This document shows, piece by piece, positions 23,166-34,700 of a stretch of DNA of 64,000 nucleotides (the stretch's first letter is position 1; each line of letters begins with the position of its first letter). Location: contig NC_053494.1 in assembly GCF_905171775.1 (NCBI RefSeq), forward strand, positions 129,444,824 to 129,508,823, in the 5' to 3' direction. Under the pieces are notes generated by a model. It searched no databases. It had not been told where the DNA came from and worked only from the letters and a program-made list of their open reading frames with translations. The stretch is from Rana temporaria. Its lineage: Eukaryota; Chordata; Amphibia; Anura; Ranidae. Made by a program: the position numbers and the translations under genes.

Positions 23166-24604
23166 TGAAAAAGATGAATACCTCTAAATGAGGTGAGATT
23201 TTTCGGGCAACCAAAAAAATATGGTGACAACTAGGTCATAAAAATATATAAATTTTAATACATTAATTTACAGCATAAACATATCATAATAACAACATTA
23301 ATTAAAAAAAGGGGGGGGGGGGGAAGGAAAAAATTGTTACTGCTGGAAGATCACCACACACCCCAGGACTAGGCTAAGGGTATAGGTGATCATTAATCCG
23401 ACGCGTTTCAGATGTCTCAGTAATACATCTTTCTTCAGGGAATAGAAAGCAGCAAGAGTTTTTCCTAAAACAAAAGAAAAGTATATAATAACATGCAGAG
23501 TATATACCTGTAACCAAAGATTTGTTCTTTGACATTTGCAACATGTAGGGAAAAGGGGGGAGAGATGGAAAGCTCAATATGTAAAAGGAAAAAGGAACTC
23601 ACCCCTTTCCAAACACAGAGCGCCTAGATCATCCCCATGGAGCTTGTGTGTGAGCCGCAATCAGGGCAACCAAACCAGATGGTGTACTTAATGTCCATAA
23701 CGATCCCCCAATCCAAAGGACTCCATAACCATGGGGGGGTGGAGTGACATAAGTCTCCACAAAGGAGTCAGCAGTCATAGGACAAATAAAAAGTGTAATG
23801 GCTGGGGAGAGATTTAGGTAAATTTGTACAGGGAGGGTATTAGATTCTTCACTAAAAAGTGAGACCAAAAAATAAAAACAAACAAACTCCCTAAAATGTA
23901 CTTACCACTCCCAATGCATCAGCTCAAAGGTGAACAGCCATTCCAGTCAAAGAAAGGAAAGCAAACTTGACCAGAAGACAAAATAACCTCCAGCTCCAAC
24001 AGGTGAGGGGAGGAAAGTGAATGCTGACAGGGAAACCCCCCCTGACTACCCTTTATACTTACTTTGAGGATGATGGACCTCAGGTGTGGATGATCCATTC
24101 ACTCCGGCGGTGTAACAGCTGTTCCTTGAATGGAATAATTGGTTGTAGGTGGAGCAGTAAATAGACATTTGGGGATCAACTGAAGTGATTCCTATCCTCC
24201 AAATTCCCCATGTTTGGCGTGCAAACAGCGCGCCCACTACTGACGTCAGCGTCAGGTGGCCGAGCTCTGATCAATCAGGGCACGACACCGTGGACATGCC
24301 GCTGGTGACGCGCCTCCTGCGCGTCACACAGCACATGACTCACGGCGTCTAGCGTGATCCCAGAATACCAAAGGGTCATATGGCGACCGCGCACCCAATC
24401 AGGTGCATGAGACGTCAGACGACCGAACGCGAACGCAACACACACAGTGGTGCCACCCACTGTACGCGTCACAGCGACGCGAACGAAGTGCGCCCAACGA
24501 CCAGACAGGGAAAAACAAGGAAGTGTCCGCACAGAAGGGGCGGAAATCACCACCCGCTCCAGAGAGCCTAACAGTCCATAGATTTAGACAGCAGCAATAA
24601 AATT
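23166..24604 (-). repeat. 5' pLTR of copy A1
   Basis: Nearly identical to 17159-18594. Copy A1 begins here on the minus strand with TTTTATTGCTGCTG. This start could be the transcription start or merely the point where reverse transcription stopped. Confidence 0.8.
23395..23443 (-). ncRNA. Hammerhead-like motif, A1 5' pLTR
   Basis: Same sequence as 17388-17436, located about 0.7 kb upstream of the A1 start codon. Confidence 0.62.
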
Positions 24605-24981
24605 TACCTAAATCTCTCCCCAGCCATTACACTTTTTATTTGTCCTATGACTGCTGACTCCTTTGTGGAGACTTATGTCACTCCACCCCCCCATGGTTAT
24701 GGAGTCCTTTGGATTGGGGGATCGTTATGGACATTAAGTACACCATCTGGTTTGGTTGCCCTGATTGCGGCTCACACACAAGCTCCATGGGGATGATCTA
24801 GGCGCTCTGTGTTTGGAAAGGGGTGAGTTCCTTTTTCCTTTTACATATTGAGCTTTCCATCTCTCCCCCCTTTTCCCTACATGTTGCAAATGTCAAAGAA
24901 CAAATCTTTGGTTACAGGTATATACTCTGCATGTTATTATATACTTTTCTTTTGTTTTAGGAAAAACTCTTGCTGCTTTCT

Positions 24982-25030
24982 ATTCCCTGAAGAAAGATGT
25001 ATTACTGAGACATCTGAAACGCGTCGGATC
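24982..25030 (+). ncRNA. Hammerhead-like motif, A2 5' pLTR
   Basis: Same fold as the other array A copies. The strand after the cleavage site reads GGATC in place of GGATT; the change is outside the three stem I pairs next to the core. Confidence 0.62.
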
Positions 25031-25645
25031 AATGATCACCTATACCCTTAGCCTAGTCCTGGGGTGTGTGGTGATCTTCCAGCAGTAACAATTTTTTCCT
25101 TCCCCCCCCCCCCCTTTTTTTAATTAATGTTGTTATTATGATATGTTTATGCTGTAAATTAATGTATTAAAATTTATATATTTTTATGACCTAGTTGTCA
25201 CCATATTTTTTTGGTTGCCCGAAAAATCTCACCTCATTTAGAGGTATTCATCTTTTTCAATTGATACAGAGATGTTGGCAACCTCATGCCTCCATACATG
25301 AGCCAAATCCTTTCATAAATTATAGGGTGGATAATACACCCACATACCTCGCTAGGCTCATGTATCTTGGCATGGATCCTACTTTTTTCTAAAAGTAATA
25401 ATTTTCTTTTTTTCAGACTCTGGTTTATGTTTCCCTGTACTCTATTGGATAATTCCATGAGAGCAGGGTCCAGAGCCTGTTCAAATTACCCATCTTCATA
25501 TATGGTTTTGGGTTTCCTCCTTGGAGGACTAGAAATTATGACTGTCTTTGTCTAAAAACATTTCTCGCCAAAAAACCCCTTCCCCTCTTCCCCCTTTTTT
25601 TTCCCCCCCCTCCCCCTTGTTTGCTTTGTTTGTTTGGTCTTTTTT

Positions 25646-25691
<46 letters not shown>

Positions 25692-25733
25692 TTTGTTGGT
25701 TAGGAGGGGCGATTAGGACGGTGTCATTGCATT

Positions 25734-26716
25734 ATGGGGGATCTTAAGGGTGGTCAATGGGAAGAACTTATGACCCAAATTGAAAAGAACTACCAAGGTA
25801 AGGAACAACTTACATCTGATCTGGCATCCCTTTTCTTTAACCTGACTAAGGTTCTTGAGAAAAAAGCTGCCTTGCATTGGCATATACAGTCAATGGAAAG
25901 ATACATTAGTGAACATATTAATCCAATTGGATTACGTATTCAGATCTTTCCGATCTTGAATACAATTAGCAAGGAGCTCAAAAGTAATTGGGAGGCCAGA
26001 CTAGATGAATGTTCCAAAAATCTAATGCAACTGCTACAAAACGAATATCGTCAGCAACTTCAAGTGCTGGACAATGAAATTGAAGCCCTCTACGCTAACC
26101 TGACTCCCCTAAAAACCTTAGAGGAATATGCTAATCTTGAACAAAAACTCAAGGAGCATTTGGAAACCTTTAGTAAATCGATTTTGATTAAAAAAGAAAA
26201 AAAGTACTGGAGAGACAAAAACGCATTCCGTGAAGGGAGAGCATATAAATGGGACAATATTAAAAGATTTAGAAACCAAAACCCCAAGAAAAATAGTAAA
26301 CTAGATGGCATACATAAAGACTACTCCTCTGACACTCCATCAAACTCCTCCTCCTCCATGTCCTCCAATACGGGGCGTGTAGCATCAAAAAGGAAAGGGG
26401 CCTCCTTCAAACAAAACCTCGAGGGGGAAGTCAAGCAGGCCAATAAAAAGGCCGCAATAGTACCACAACTATCTCAGGCTACTAATAATCCTAGAAAAAA
26501 AAACGACTCCATCGAGTGAAGTAGTTGATGGGGACACTAAGGATCAATTATCCGGTAGAAGCAGACTTTTCCCCAAAAAAGATAGTGGGACTATTCCCAA
26601 AACACAACGTACTGCATTGGATAATTTTTTGGACAAAAGGGGGATGCCAGCAGCATCCCCCAATTTAACAATAATGGACATACCCCCTACACTACCGAAT
26701 CTAAATCAGGAGGAGG
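25734..26716 (+). pseudogene. Copy A2 N-terminal part (ORF1), frameshifted
   Basis: Same protein as A1 ORF1 up to residue about 258, then a run of nine A (eight in A1 and A3) at about 26498-26506 shifts the frame and ends the ORF at 26519. The sequence downstream to 26716 continues the original reading in another frame. It also has the five-C form upstream of the reverse transcriptase, like A1. Confidence 0.8.
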
Positions 26717-26717
26717 T

Positions 26718-29129
26718 TTGAACATCATCAATCTTTCCTCCCACAGCCTCACAGCTGTCGAGCATGAGGTCTTGTCATTGGGACTTTCCTTTTGTCCTAA
26801 TACGGGTACGAACATATTTGATGCTGTCAAAGATATTCATTTGTTTGCCCGTAGGCTATTCTACAAAAGCCTATATGCAAAACACATTGATCCACTTAGA
26901 GAACTGGCCCCCAATCTTAAGGCAGCAGATTTCAAAGCCCTTAGGGATTTAAATCTCCTGCTTCAAGAAAATGAGACTTTGGATGGAGCTTGGGATGATG
27001 AGGACTTGGAGGAATTGGATAATGAGGATAACACCATAAATAAGGATCCAATGTCCAGATTTAAACGAAGATCAAATAAATTTCCTTTACTTAATCAAAA
27101 TCCAGCCATTTCCCACTTCGTCAGAGAAACTGCCAAAGAGCTTGAAGCCATGAAAAAGGACAGTGTCCATTCAAATCTAAGTTCCGAACAACAACTAGCT
27201 TTGAAAACTCTTAGAAATCTTTCAGACATTACTATCAAAGCCTCTGACAAAGGGGGAAATGTGGTCTTGATGAACAACAATAACTATGAGCGAATGTGTC
27301 TCAAAATTTTAAATAATAAGGAATGCTATCTTAAAATTACGCCAGCTCAGGTTGATGGCTTCAATAAACAATTTTATGATCTCGTCGATGACTTCTTTCA
27401 TCGAGGAGTCATAATTAAAGATTTATGGGACTTTATAAGGGTCCAACATCCCAGACAACCCACCTTCTATGCTCTCCCCAAGGTCCACAAAAACCTTGTG
27501 GACCCTCCAGGGAGACCGATAATATCGGGTAATGGCTCAATCTCTGAAGGTGTCAGTGAGGTCATTGACCAATATTTGAGACCACACGTTCTCAACCTAC
27601 CATCTTACACTAAAGATACTATACATCTGTTACAAATGCTGGAAGATATGACGATACCGACGGACGCCTTTTTGGTCTCCGTCGACGTTGAGACCCTGTA
27701 CAACAGCATTCCCCATTCATCTGGGTTGAGGGCTGTTGAACAGGCTCTCAAGCAGCAGCCAACCACTGATTTCAAGTTCAACGCCTTCATCCTTACTATG
27801 TTAGAATTTATTTTGTATCACAACACCTTTCTCTTCCAGGGCTCCCACTACCTCCAGGTACAGGGTGTGGCTATGGGAACGTGCTGTGCACCTTCCTATG
27901 CCAACCTGTACCTGGGGGAGTGGGAGCGGGATTTCCTCCTGGGAGAGAATGCGTCGATGTGCGCTGCCCACATTTTAATTTGGCAGCGTTACATCGACGA
28001 TATTTTTATTATTTGGGATGGACCGCAAAGTGGCCTCGATGAACTTCTGAGACTTATGAACATCAACAAATTTAATTTGTTCTTCACCATGTCTCACGAT
28101 CAATCAGAAATCAGTTTTCTGGACATTAAAATTAAAAAAGATCCCAATGGTAAAATTTACTCCACCCTTTTTAGGAAAGAGACCGCTGGGAATACTATAT
28201 TACATGCGGGTAGCTTCCATCCCGAACCCCTCAAGAGGTCTATACCCTATAGCCAGTTTCTTAGAATTAAGAGAAACTGTTCGGTGGAAGATGACTTCCA
28301 CGAACAATGCAATGCACTCTCCCTCCGGCTATCCGCCAGGGGATACACCAAAACTTGTCTCCGGAAAGCGTTTAACAGAGTTAAAGCCTTAGACAGACGC
28401 AAGTTGATTTTTAAAACCAAATCACAAAATGTTAGATCTGAAGAAAACAACTCAAGGATAATTTTGGGGTTCTCAAATGAGCATGCAAGAATTAGAAGAA
28501 TAATAACGAAATTCTGGCCTATACTCACTGAGGACCCCATCCTCCAAAATCTACTCTTGGATAGACCTCAGCTCACGTTTAAACGTGCGGATTCACTGGG
28601 GACCATTTTGGTCCGGAGCGAATACAAAGGCAACTCTGCCAAGGACCCCTGCAAGACCCATGGGACCTTCCCATGTGGACATTGCGCGCAATGTGAGGTC
28701 ATCGGCAGGAGGACCACACTGGCATTGCCCAATGGGGAGACTCTCTCGCTAAAACATTTCGCCAACTGTACCACACGGGGAGTAGTCTACCTCATGCAGT
28801 GCCAGTGTGGTTCCTTCTACGTTGGCAAGACCAAACAACCTCTTTATAAAAGAGTGGAAAAACACATGCATTCCATGAGAATTGGCAATTTATATTTACC
28901 CCTTGGGAGACACGTGGCCAAAGCACATGGGTACCATATGCCTAAAGTCAACTTTTCCGTTCTTGACAGAATACATATCCCTCTACGTGGGGGGGACTGG
29001 AACAAGGTACTCCTCCAGCGCGAGATGCGCTGGATCAGATGCCTTAAAGCTACAACCTTTCCAGGACTCAACGAGATGGAGAGCTTTAGGCCCTTCCTAG
29101 AGGGGTTCAGTTCGGGGAAAACGGACTAG
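26718..29129 (+). CDS. Copy A2 reverse transcriptase / GIY-YIG protein (ORF2 frame)
   Basis: About 803 codons, open, nearly identical to A1 and A3, with RYIDDIFIIWDG, the cysteine cluster and the GIY-YIG domain all present. The frame begins with TTG, not ATG. Because the upstream ORF carries two frameshifts relative to A3, expression from this copy is doubtful even though the catalytic domains are intact. Confidence 0.82.
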   Translation: MNIINLSSHSLTAVEHEVLSLGLSFCPNTGTNIFDAVKDIHLFARRLFYKSLYAKHIDPLRELAPNLKAADFKALRDLNLLLQENETLDGAWDDEDLEELDNEDNTINKDPMSRFKRRSNKFPLLNQNPAISHFVRETAKELEAMKKDSVHSNLSSEQQLALKTLRNLSDITIKASDKGGNVVLMNNNNYERMCLKILNNKECYLKITPAQVDGFNKQFYDLVDDFFHRGVIIKDLWDFIRVQHPRQPTFYALPKVHKNLVDPPGRPIISGNGSISEGVSEVIDQYLRPHVLNLPSYTKDTIHLLQMLEDMTIPTDAFLVSVDVETLYNSIPHSSGLRAVEQALKQQPTTDFKFNAFILTMLEFILYHNTFLFQGSHYLQVQGVAMGTCCAPSYANLYLGEWERDFLLGENASMCAAHILIWQRYIDDIFIIWDGPQSGLDELLRLMNINKFNLFFTMSHDQSEISFLDIKIKKDPNGKIYSTLFRKETAGNTILHAGSFHPEPLKRSIPYSQFLRIKRNCSVEDDFHEQCNALSLRLSARGYTKTCLRKAFNRVKALDRRKLIFKTKSQNVRSEENNSRIILGFSNEHARIRRIITKFWPILTEDPILQNLLLDRPQLTFKRADSLGTILVRSEYKGNSAKDPCKTHGTFPCGHCAQCEVIGRRTTLALPNGETLSLKHFANCTTRGVVYLMQCQCGSFYVGKTKQPLYKRVEKHMHSMRIGNLYLPLGRHVAKAHGYHMPKVNFSVLDRIHIPLRGGDWNKVLLQREMRWIRCLKATTFPGLNEMESFRPFLEGFSSGKTD

Positions 29130-29846
29130 CCCCCATATGCCACTGGGAAATCATCCTCCTGCCCCTTCCCCTTCCCCTGAACCGACTAACTGTTAAAATT
29201 TGTCCCCCCACCCTCCTTCTCTTTCCCCCCCTCCCTATTCTAACCTTAATTGTACCCTGTGGTATACTGGGGTCTTAGGTTGAGATCTGTAATAAGTAGG
29301 ATTTATATTTGTAAATTATTATATGATCATAATTTTGTAAATGTATGAGCTAAAAGTTTTCTTCTTGGATTTATACATGAAAATTTTTGACTGTAAACCT
29401 GTGATCAACCATTGATGATTTGTTGACAGTGCACCCTGTGGCTTTCCAACCAGGAGCTATATGTGTCAAGTACCGCTTTTTCACCGGCCCTTTCTGGATG
29501 TTGTTGATGTCCGTTATGGTCTTATCTTAACCAATCACAAGAGGGCTCCTCCATCCACTGCCGGGGGAGAGTAGCACCTTGGTGCCCGCCCCAGGGGCAT
29601 TTTATGCCCTAGAGGCTCTCCCATACCCGGCAGTGGTGACTTTATCTCCCTTTTAACTGTCAGACTTTCTTATCTTTCAGTTCTGAGACACCTAGGCACA
29701 TTGAATATCTTTGCCCTATCCTCAGGAATTTGCCCTCACTCCACTAAGCGTTCCTCCAATGGTTCCATTTTTGCCCTGTATTTGTTTTTTGTTTTTGGAT
29801 TCTCTTGTTTCCCTGGGTCCCCTGTTTAATGATGCCCCGAAATTGC

Positions 29847-31282
29847 AATTTTATTGCTGCTGTCTAAATCTATGGACTGTTAGGCTCTCTGGAGCGGGTG
29901 GTGATTTCCGCCCCTTCTGTGCGGACACTTCCTTGTTTTTCCCTGTCTGGTCGTTGGGCGCACTTCGTTCGCGTCGCTGTGACGCGTACAGTGGGTGGCA
30001 CCACTGTGTGTGTTGCGTTCGCGTTCGGTCGTCTGACGTCTCATGCACCTGATTGGGTGCGCGGTCGCCATATGACCCTTTGGTATTCTGGGATCACGCT
30101 AGACGCCGTGAGTCATGTGCTGTGTGACGCGCAGGAGGCGCGTCACCAGCGGCATGTCCACGGTGTCGTGCCCTGATTGATCAGAGCTCGGCCACCTGAC
30201 GCTGACGTCAGTAGTGGGCGCGCTGTTTGCACGCCAAACATGGGGAATTTGGAGGATAGGAATCACTTCAGTTGATCCCCAAATGTCTATTTACTGCTCC
30301 ACCTACAACCAATTATTCCATTCAAGGAACAGCTGTTACACCGCCGGAGTGAATGGATCATCCACACCTGAGGTCCATCATCCTCAAAGTAAGTATAAAG
30401 GGTAGTCAGGGGGGGTTTCCCTGTCAGCATTCACTTTCCTCCCCTCACCTGTTGGAGCTGGAGGTTATTTTGTCTTCTGGTCAAGTTTGCTTTCCTTTCT
30501 TTGACTGGAATGGCTGTTCACCTTTGAGCTGATGCATTGGGAGTGGTAAGTACATTTTAGGGAGTTTGTTTGTTTTTATTTTTTGGTCTCACTTTTTAGT
30601 GAAGAATCTAATACCCTCCCTGTACAAATTTACCTAAATCTCTCCCCAGCCATTACACTTTTTATTTGTCCTATGACTGCTGACTCCTTTGTGGAGACTT
30701 ATGTCACTCCACCCCCCCATGGTTATGGAGTCCTTTGGATTGGGGATCGTTATGGACATTAAGTACACCATCTGGTTTGGTTGCCCTGATTGCGGCTCAC
30801 ACACAAGCTCCATGGGGATGATCTAGGCGCTCTGTGTTTGGAAAGGGGTGAGTTCCTTTTTCCTTTTACATATTGAGCTTTCCATCTCTCCCCCCTTTTC
30901 CCTACATGTTGCAAATGTCAAAGAACAAATCTTTGGTTACAGGTATATACTCTGCATGTTATTATATACTTTTCTTTTGTTTTAGGAAAAACTCTTGCTG
31001 CTTTCTATTCCCTGAAGAAAGATGTATTACTGAGACATCTGAAACGCGTCGGATTAATGATCACCTATACCCTTAGCCTAGTCCTGGGGTGTGTGGTGAT
31101 CTTCCAGCAGTAACAATTTTTTCCTTCCCCCCCCCCCCTTTTTTTAATTAATGTTGTTATTATGATATGTTTATGCTGTAAATTAATGTATTAAAATTTA
31201 TATATTTTTATGACCTAGTTGTCACCATATTTTTTTGGTTGCCCGAAAAATCTCACCTCATTTAGAGGTATTCATCTTTTTC
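29847..31282 (+). repeat. pLTR shared by tandem copies A2 and A3
   Basis: Serves as the 3' end of A2 and the 5' end of A3. It is the same 1.43-kb sequence as the other pLTRs, with small indels in homopolymers. Confidence 0.85.
31007..31055 (+). ncRNA. Hammerhead-like motif between A2 and A3
   Basis: Same motif. It lies 6025 bp after the A2 motif and 6007 bp before the A3 3' motif, so self-cleavage of a read-through RNA would release unit-length RNA of about 6.0 kb. Confidence 0.62.
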
Positions 31283-31661
31283 AATTGATACAGAGATGTT
31301 GGCAACCTCATGCCTCCATACATGAGCCAAATCCTTTCATAAATTATAGGGTGGATAATACACCCACATACCTCGCTAGGCTCATGTATCTTGGCATGGA
31401 TCCTACTTTTTTCTAAAAGTAATAATTTTCTTTTTTTCAGACTCTGGTTTATGTTTCCCTGTACTCTATTGGATAATTCCATGAGAGCAGGGTCCAGAGC
31501 CTGTTCAAATTACCCATCTTCATATATGGTTTTGGGTTTCCTCCTTGGAGGACTAGAAATTATGACTGTCTTTGTCTAAAAACATTTCTCGCCAAAAAAA
31601 CCCCTTCCCCTCTTCCCCCTTTTTTTTCCCCCCCCCTCCCCCTTGTTTGCTTTGTTTGTTT

Positions 31662-31697
<36 letters not shown>

Positions 31698-31739
31698 TTT
31701 GTTGGTTAGGAGGGGCGATTAGGACGGTGTCATTGCATT

Positions 31740-34700
31740 ATGGGGGATCTTAAGGGTGGTCAATGGGAAGAACTTATGACCCAAATTGAAAAGAACTACC
31801 AAGGTAAGGAACAACTTACATCTGATCTGGCATCCCTTTTCTTTAACCTGACTAAGGTTCTTGAGAAAAAAGCTGCCTTGCATTGGCATATACAGTCAAT
31901 GGAAAGATACATTAGTGAACATATTAATCCAATTGGATTACGTATTCAGATCTTTCCGATCTTGAATACAATTAGCAAGGAGCTCAAAAGTAATTGGGAG
32001 GCCAGACTAGATGAATGTTCCAAAAATCTAATGCAACTGCTACAAAACGAATATCGTCAGCAACTTCAAGTGCTGGACAATGAAATTGAAGCCCTCTACG
32101 CTAACCTGACTCCCCTAAAAACCTTAGAGGAATATGCTAATCTTGAACAAAAACTCAAGGAGCATTTGGAAACCTTTAGTAAATCGATTTTGATTAAAAA
32201 AGAAAAAAAGTACTGGAGAGACAAAAACGCATTCCGTGAAGGGAGAGCATATAAATGGGACAATATTAAAAGATTTAGAAACCAAAACCCCAAGAAAAAT
32301 AGTAAACTAGATGGCATACATAAAGACTACTCCTCTGACACTCCATCAAACTCCTCCTCCTCCATGTCCTCCAATACGGGGCGTGTAGCATCAAAAAGGA
32401 AAGGGGCCTCCTTCAAACAAAACCTCGAGGGGGAAGTCAAGCAGGCCAATAAAAAGGCCGCAATAGTACCACAACTATCTCAGGCTACTAATAATCCTAG
32501 AAAAAAAACGACTCCATCGAGTGAAGTAGTTGATGGGGACACTAAGGATCAATTATCCGGTAGAAGCAGACTTTTCCCCAAAAAAGATAGTGGGACTATT
32601 CCCAAAACACAACGTACTGCATTGGATAATTTTTTGGACAAAAGGGGGATGCCAGCAGCATCCCCCAATTTAACAATAATGGACATACCCCCCTACACTA
32701 CCGAATCTAAATCAGGAGGAGGTTTGAACATCATCAATCTTTCCTCCCACAGCCTCACAGCTGTCGAGCATGAGGTCTTGTCATTGGGACTTTCCTTTTG
32801 TCCTAATACGGGTACGAACATATTTGATGCTGTCAAAGATATTCATTTGTTTGCCCGTAGGCTATTCTACAAAAGCCTATATGCAAAACACATTGATCCA
32901 CTTAGAGAACTGGCCCCCAATCTTAAGGCAGCAGATTTCAAAGCCCTTAGGGATTTAAATCTCCTGCTTCAAGAAAATGAGACTTTGGATGGAGCTTGGG
33001 ATGATGAGGACTTGGAGGAATTGGATAATGAGGATAACACCATAAATAAGGATCCAATGTCCAGATTTAAACGAAGATCAAATAAATTTCCTTTACTTAA
33101 TCAAAATCCAGCCATTTCCCACTTCGTCAGAGAAACTGCCAAAGAGCTTGAAGCCATGAAAAAGGACAGTGTCCATTCAAATCTAAGTTCCGAACAACAA
33201 CTAGCTTTGAAAACTCTTAGAAATCTTTCAGACATTACTATCAAAGCCTCTGACAAAGGGGGAAATGTGGTCTTGATGAACAACAATAACTATGAGCGAA
33301 TGTGTCTCAAAATTTTAAATAATAAGGAATGCTATCTTAAAATTACGCCAGCTCAGGTTGATGGCTTCAATAAACAATTTTATGATCTCGTCGATGACTT
33401 CTTTCATCGAGGAGTCATAATTAAAGATTTATGGGACTTTATAAGGGTCCAACATCCCAGACAACCCACCTTCTATGCTCTCCCCAAGGTCCACAAAAAC
33501 CTTGTGGACCCTCCAGGGAGACCGATAATATCGGGTAATGGCTCAATCTCTGAAGGTGTCAGTGAGGTCATTGACCAATATTTGAGACCACACGTTCTCA
33601 ACCTACCATCTTACACTAAAGATACTATACATCTGTTACAAATGCTGGAAGATATGACGATACCGACGGACGCCTTTTTGGTCTCCGTCGACGTTGAGAC
33701 CCTGTACAACAGCATTCCCCATTCATCTGGGTTGAGGGCTGTTGTACAGGGTCTCAAGCAGCAGCCAACCACTGATTTCAAGTTCAACGCCTTCATCCTT
33801 ACTATGTTAGAATTTATTTTGTATCACAACACCTTTCTCTTCCAGGGCTCCCACTACCTCCAGGTACAGGGTGTGGCTATGGGAACGTGCTGTGCACCTT
33901 CCTATGCCAACCTGTACCTGGGGGAGTGGGAGCGGGATTTCCTCCTGGGAGAGAATGCGTCGATGTGCGCTGCCCACATTTTAATTTGGCAGCGTTACAT
34001 CGACGATATTTTTATTATTTGGGATGGACCGCAAAGTGGCCTCGATGAACTTCTGAGACTTATGAACATCAACAAATTTAATTTGTTCTTCACCATGTCT
34101 CACGATCAATCAGAAATCAGTTTTCTGGACATTAAAATTAAAAAAGATCCCAATGGTAAAATTTACTCCACCCTTTTTAGGAAAGAGACCGCTGGGAATA
34201 CTATATTACATGCGGGTAGCTTCCATCCCGAACCCCTCAAGAGGTCTATACCCTATAGCCAGTTTCTTAGAATTAAGAGAAACTGTTCGGTGGAAGATGA
34301 CTTCCACGAACAATGCAATGCACTCTCCCTCCGGCTATCCGCCAGGGGATACACCAAAACTTGTCTCCGGAAAGCGTTTAACAGAGTTAAAGCCTTAGAC
34401 AGACGCAAGTTGATTTTTAAAACCAAATCACAAAATGTTAGATCTGAAGAAAACAACTCAAGGATAATTTTGGGGTTCTCAAATGAGCATGCAAGAATTA
34501 GAAGAATAATAACGAAATTCTGGCCTATACTCACTGAGGACCCCATCCTCCAAAATCTACTCTTGGATAGACCTCAGCTCACGTTTAAACGTGCGGATTC
34601 ACTGGGGACCATTTTGGTCCGGAGCGAATACAAAGGCAACTCTGCCAAGGACCCCTGCAAGACCCATGGGACCTTCCCATGTGGACATTGCGCGCAATGT

